DNA from: Collinsella aerofaciens
Lineage (GTDB): Bacteria > Actinomycetota > Coriobacteriia > Coriobacteriales > Coriobacteriaceae
Direction: 5' to 3'
Assembly (NCBI GenBank): GCA_008671135.1
Contig: RQAP01000006.1
Span: forward strand, 62,001-126,000
Length of the DNA: 64,000 nt
Part shown: in pieces, positions 61,866 to 64,000 of the stretch
How positions within the stretch are numbered: the stretch's first letter is position 1
Layout of the letters: each line of letters begins with the position of its first letter
Translations under genes and position numbers: made by a program
Notes under the pieces: generated by a model
The model's input: only the letters and a program-made list of their open reading frames with translations
The model's database searches: none
What the model was told of the DNA's origin: nothing

Positions 61866-63170
61866 CTACTCCCCCGCCACGCTCGCGCGCAGCTTGGCGG
61901 CGATGGGCTCGGATGCCAGCAGGAACACGAGCATGACCACGGAGCACGCCAGGCACACGATCCAGGTGCTCGCAAAGGAGCCCGTGGCATCGAACAGCAC
62001 GCCCGAGACAATGGCGCCCACGGTGCCGCCGACCATCTCGAGCGAGGTAATGGTGCCCGTGACCTTACCGAGGTCGGCCATGCCAAACTGCTCGGACGCG
62101 GCGATGGTAGGCGTGATGGTGCCCATGCACGTTCCGATACCAAAGCTCACGGCAGCCACGATGGAACCAAGATCGGTCGCGGGGAAGCACAGGGCGACGC
62201 AGGCGATAATGCACGCAATGGAGCCAAGGATATTGCCAAAGCGCAGACCAAAGCGGTCATAGATCGCACCGAGCGAAATCTTGGCGATAACGACGGTGAC
62301 CATGTAGGCCGAAAGCACGGTACCTGCCCACATGGGATCGTGGCCGCCCGTGACGATCTTGGCGCCGTTGACGGTAACACTCGTCATGTTGGTGACCTGG
62401 TTGGGCAAGATGGCGCCGTTAACGAGACCCATAAAGAGGAAGGCGACGACGAGCAGCCAAAACGCCGGGCTCTTCTTGATACGAGACCAGCCGACGCTAA
62501 CCTCGGGCGCCGTGTGCTCGTCCTTATCGCCAGCCGTCGAGACGGACGGATCGCCCGGGTTCTCGCCGAGCGGCTTAAGGCCGATCTCGGAAGGCTTGGT
62601 GCGGAAGGAGTAAGCCGTGATGGGCAGTGCCGCCACCATGCAGACGGCAGCGAGTACCAGGAACGCAGAGCGCCAGCCCACACTCACGATAAGAGAGCTC
62701 ACGATCGGCGAGAGAATGGCTCCGCCAAAGCCCGAGCCCGAAAGTGCGATGGAAATGGCAAGGCCGCGTTTAGCGGTAAACCAGTTGGCGGTCACAAGGC
62801 TAATGAGCAGACGGGTCGAGGCCACAGCGAAGCAGCCCGAAACGGCAAAGAGCACGTAGACCTGCCACAGCTCACCGACAAAGCTCATGCCGGCAAGCAC
62901 CGCCGAGGTAGCGATAACGGTAAGCGAGCCCAATACGCGGCCACTCACCTTATCGGCAACATGACCGATAACGAGCGAACCCACGACACTCACCACGGTG
63001 GAGATGGCATTGGAGACGTTGTACTGCGCAAGGGAAATACCCAGGTTGCTGACGATCAGCGGCTGGAACAGGCTCATGCAGTTGACGAAAATCGTGTAAC
63101 ACGTGGCCATGATCACGAAGCCGGAGGCCACCACGAGCCAGCCGGGGAAGAACTTACGCTGCTGGGGCAT
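61866..63170 (-). CDS. OFA-family MFS carboxylate transporter
   Basis: A 434-residue, twelve-helix major-facilitator protein resembling oxalate/formate antiporters (FFPGWLVVASGFVIM at the start, a central loop at 200-235, IYDRFGLRFGNILG). Such carriers move small mono- and dicarboxylates or lactate/pyruvate. AAGGAG precedes the start at 63170. Its leader holds the structured element at 63209-63300. Lactate exchange would fit the lar genes but is not shown. Confidence 0.85.
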   Translation of the reverse strand: MPQQRKFFPGWLVVASGFVIMATCYTIFVNCMSLFQPLIVSNLGISLAQYNVSNAISTVVSVVGSLVIGHVADKVSGRVLGSLTVIATSAVLAGMSFVGELWQVYVLFAVSGCFAVASTRLLISLVTANWFTAKRGLAISIALSGSGFGGAILSPIVSSLIVSVGWRSAFLVLAAVCMVAALPITAYSFRTKPSEIGLKPLGENPGDPSVSTAGDKDEHTAPEVSVGWSRIKKSPAFWLLVVAFLFMGLVNGAILPNQVTNMTSVTVNGAKIVTGGHDPMWAGTVLSAYMVTVVIAKISLGAIYDRFGLRFGNILGSIACIIACVALCFPATDLGSIVAAVSFGIGTCMGTITPTIAASEQFGMADLGKVTGTITSLEMVGGTVGAIVSGVLFDATGSFASTWIVCLACSVVMLVFLLASEPIAAKLRASVAGE

Positions 63171-63208
63171 ACTGCTCCTTATTTAACAAACGAATAGCCG
63201 GCGCCGGG

Positions 63209-63300
63209 CGCCGGTAGTGCCCAAGATTGCCTTGAAAGACAAGGGCATAGGCCTTACGGCCATGCCCGCAGGCTTGAAAGGCAAGGTTGGGTGCTACCGG
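63209..63300 (-). ncRNA. Structured leader between the M20 gene and the OFA transporter
   Basis: The outer arms CCGGTAGTGCCCAA (63211-63224) and TTGGGTGCTACCGG (63287-63300) pair imperfectly; inside are ATTGCCTT/AAGGCAA and GGGCAT...ATGCCC with a GGCC-TTAC-GGCC tip. A palindrome CCGGCGCCGGGCGCCGG overlaps one end. It could be a leader RNA or a transcription barrier. Confidence 0.4.
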
Positions 63301-64000
63301 TGGTCGGCGATATAGCCCAAAGCGACGGCGGTATAAGCCGCAGCACCGAGCGGCAGCTCGGCATCGTTAAAACGTGCCTTGGGATGGTGCTGGGCAAAGT
63401 GTTCGTCCGTGTCGGTTACGGCCGCGCCCACGGTAAAGTACGCACTCGGAATCTCGCTCGAGATAAGCGCGAAGTCCTCACTCGCCATGGCATGGAAAAG
63501 CGGCAAGAAAGCCGCCTTGGGCAGCACTGCGCCCACGTAGCCAAGCGACACCTGAGTCATATCGCTGTCGAGTACAAGCGGCGGAACATCCGAAAGCGTC
63601 TCGATGGTCGCCGACGTACGATATGTTGTGGCAACGCCGTTTACGACCTCCGCGATGCGGGTCTTGAGGTGCTCCATGAGCTCGACGTCAAAGCCGCGCA
63701 GCGTGCCTTCGAGCACGCAGGTATCTGGGATGACGTTGGCCGCTTGGCCACCGGCAAACTTACCCACGGTCAGTGCGACCTCCTTGGCCGCCGGCACTTC
63801 GCGAGCGATAAGCTCCTGGAGCGCCAGATGCACATGCACGCCGGCCGTGATGGGGTCGATGCAAATCTCGGGGCTCGAGCCATGGCCGCCCTTGCCCTGA
63901 AGCGTGATACGAAAACCGTACACGCCCGAGAGCGCCGGGCTGCCGTAGAGCACCAGGCCGAGCGGCGACTGGCTATTGACATGCATGGCAAAGGCGACCT
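63294..64000 (-). CDS. M20-family amidohydrolase, N-terminal part outside window
   Basis: The last 235 residues of a metal-dependent amidohydrolase of the hippurate/N-acyl-amino acid hydrolase type (M20D). Visible: the dimerisation domain (GKGGHGSSPEICIDPITAG), ANVIPDTCVLEGTLR and the metal-site ASEDFALI, then the C-terminal His segment AQHHPKARFNDAELPLGA. The frame runs off the right edge. It probably cleaves N-acyl or peptide-like amides. Confidence 0.88.
   Translation of the reverse strand, partial: VAFAMHVNSQSPLGLVLYGSPALSGVYGFRITLQGKGGHGSSPEICIDPITAGVHVHLALQELIAREVPAAKEVALTVGKFAGGQAANVIPDTCVLEGTLRGFDVELMEHLKTRIAEVVNGVATTYRTSATIETLSDVPPLVLDSDMTQVSLGYVGAVLPKAAFLPLFHAMASEDFALISSEIPSAYFTVGAAVTDTDEHFAQHHPKARFNDAELPLGAAAYTAVALGYIADHR

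Overview
The window is GC-rich actinobacterial DNA with AGGAGG-type ribosome sites and frequent GTG starts. The gene set is a GlnR-like regulator beside glnA, DhuI/DhuD uronate enzymes, FeoB with a Cys-rich partner, OFA and GPH transporters, and a nickel-dependent lactate racemase. This points to an anaerobic gut Coriobacteriia, most likely Collinsella; that placement is inference from gene content. No rRNA, tRNA, CRISPR array, phage or transposase gene was seen.

Layout. 1-4.2 kb: HtrA protease (cut by the left edge), an atypical OmpR-type regulator next to a GlnA2-like glutamine synthetase with altered active-site residues, and a HepT/MNT toxin-antitoxin pair whose antitoxin carries an extra RelB/DinJ-like domain. 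4.2-17 kb: ketodeoxyuronate metabolism, with a KdgR-like LacI repressor, kdgK, eda, a YczE-like membrane protein, a sugar-acid dehydratase of the IlvD/Edd family with a GntP permease, two GntR regulators, and dhuD-dhuI. 17-29 kb: an old-yellow-enzyme-type Fe-S flavoenzyme, the divergent kdpFABC / kdpDE potassium system (kdpD is interrupted by a -1 frameshift at a U UUU UUA run), and a GltD/NfnB-like flavoprotein. 29-45 kb: a pectin/galacturonate locus on the minus strand (uxaC-uxaB-uxaA, GPH transporter, GH28, esterase, CE8-esterase fusion, SGNH esterase, GH105, TIM-barrel protein) with its own LacI regulator. 45-49 kb: the feo iron operon and an HPr-like protein. 49-64 kb: aspS, serB, a lactate racemase set (larB, larC1, larA, larD) with a TetR regulator, ppc, hisS, an OFA transporter and an M20 peptidase cut by the right edge.

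How it works together. Short pectic oligosaccharides would enter through the GPH carrier and be trimmed in the cytoplasm, because none of the carbohydrate-active enzymes has a signal peptide. Saturated galacturonate goes through UxaC, UxaB and UxaA to KDG. Unsaturated ends released by GH105 go through DhuI and DhuD to the same KDG. KdgK and Eda then give pyruvate and glyceraldehyde-3-phosphate. Two operator families tie this together. GGTGAACGTTCACC sites lie before uxaC, the GPH gene, GH105, dhuD and the yczE-like gene. CGAAACCGATTTCG sites lie before kdgK and the yczE-like gene.

Most notable are two apparently structured leader RNA motifs, each present twice with covarying stems, before kdgK, eda and the yczE-like gene. 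I do not recognise either as a named riboswitch. There are also several families of dispersed hairpin elements, one of which keeps a conserved core while its 29-nt arms differ completely between copies yet stay complementary.
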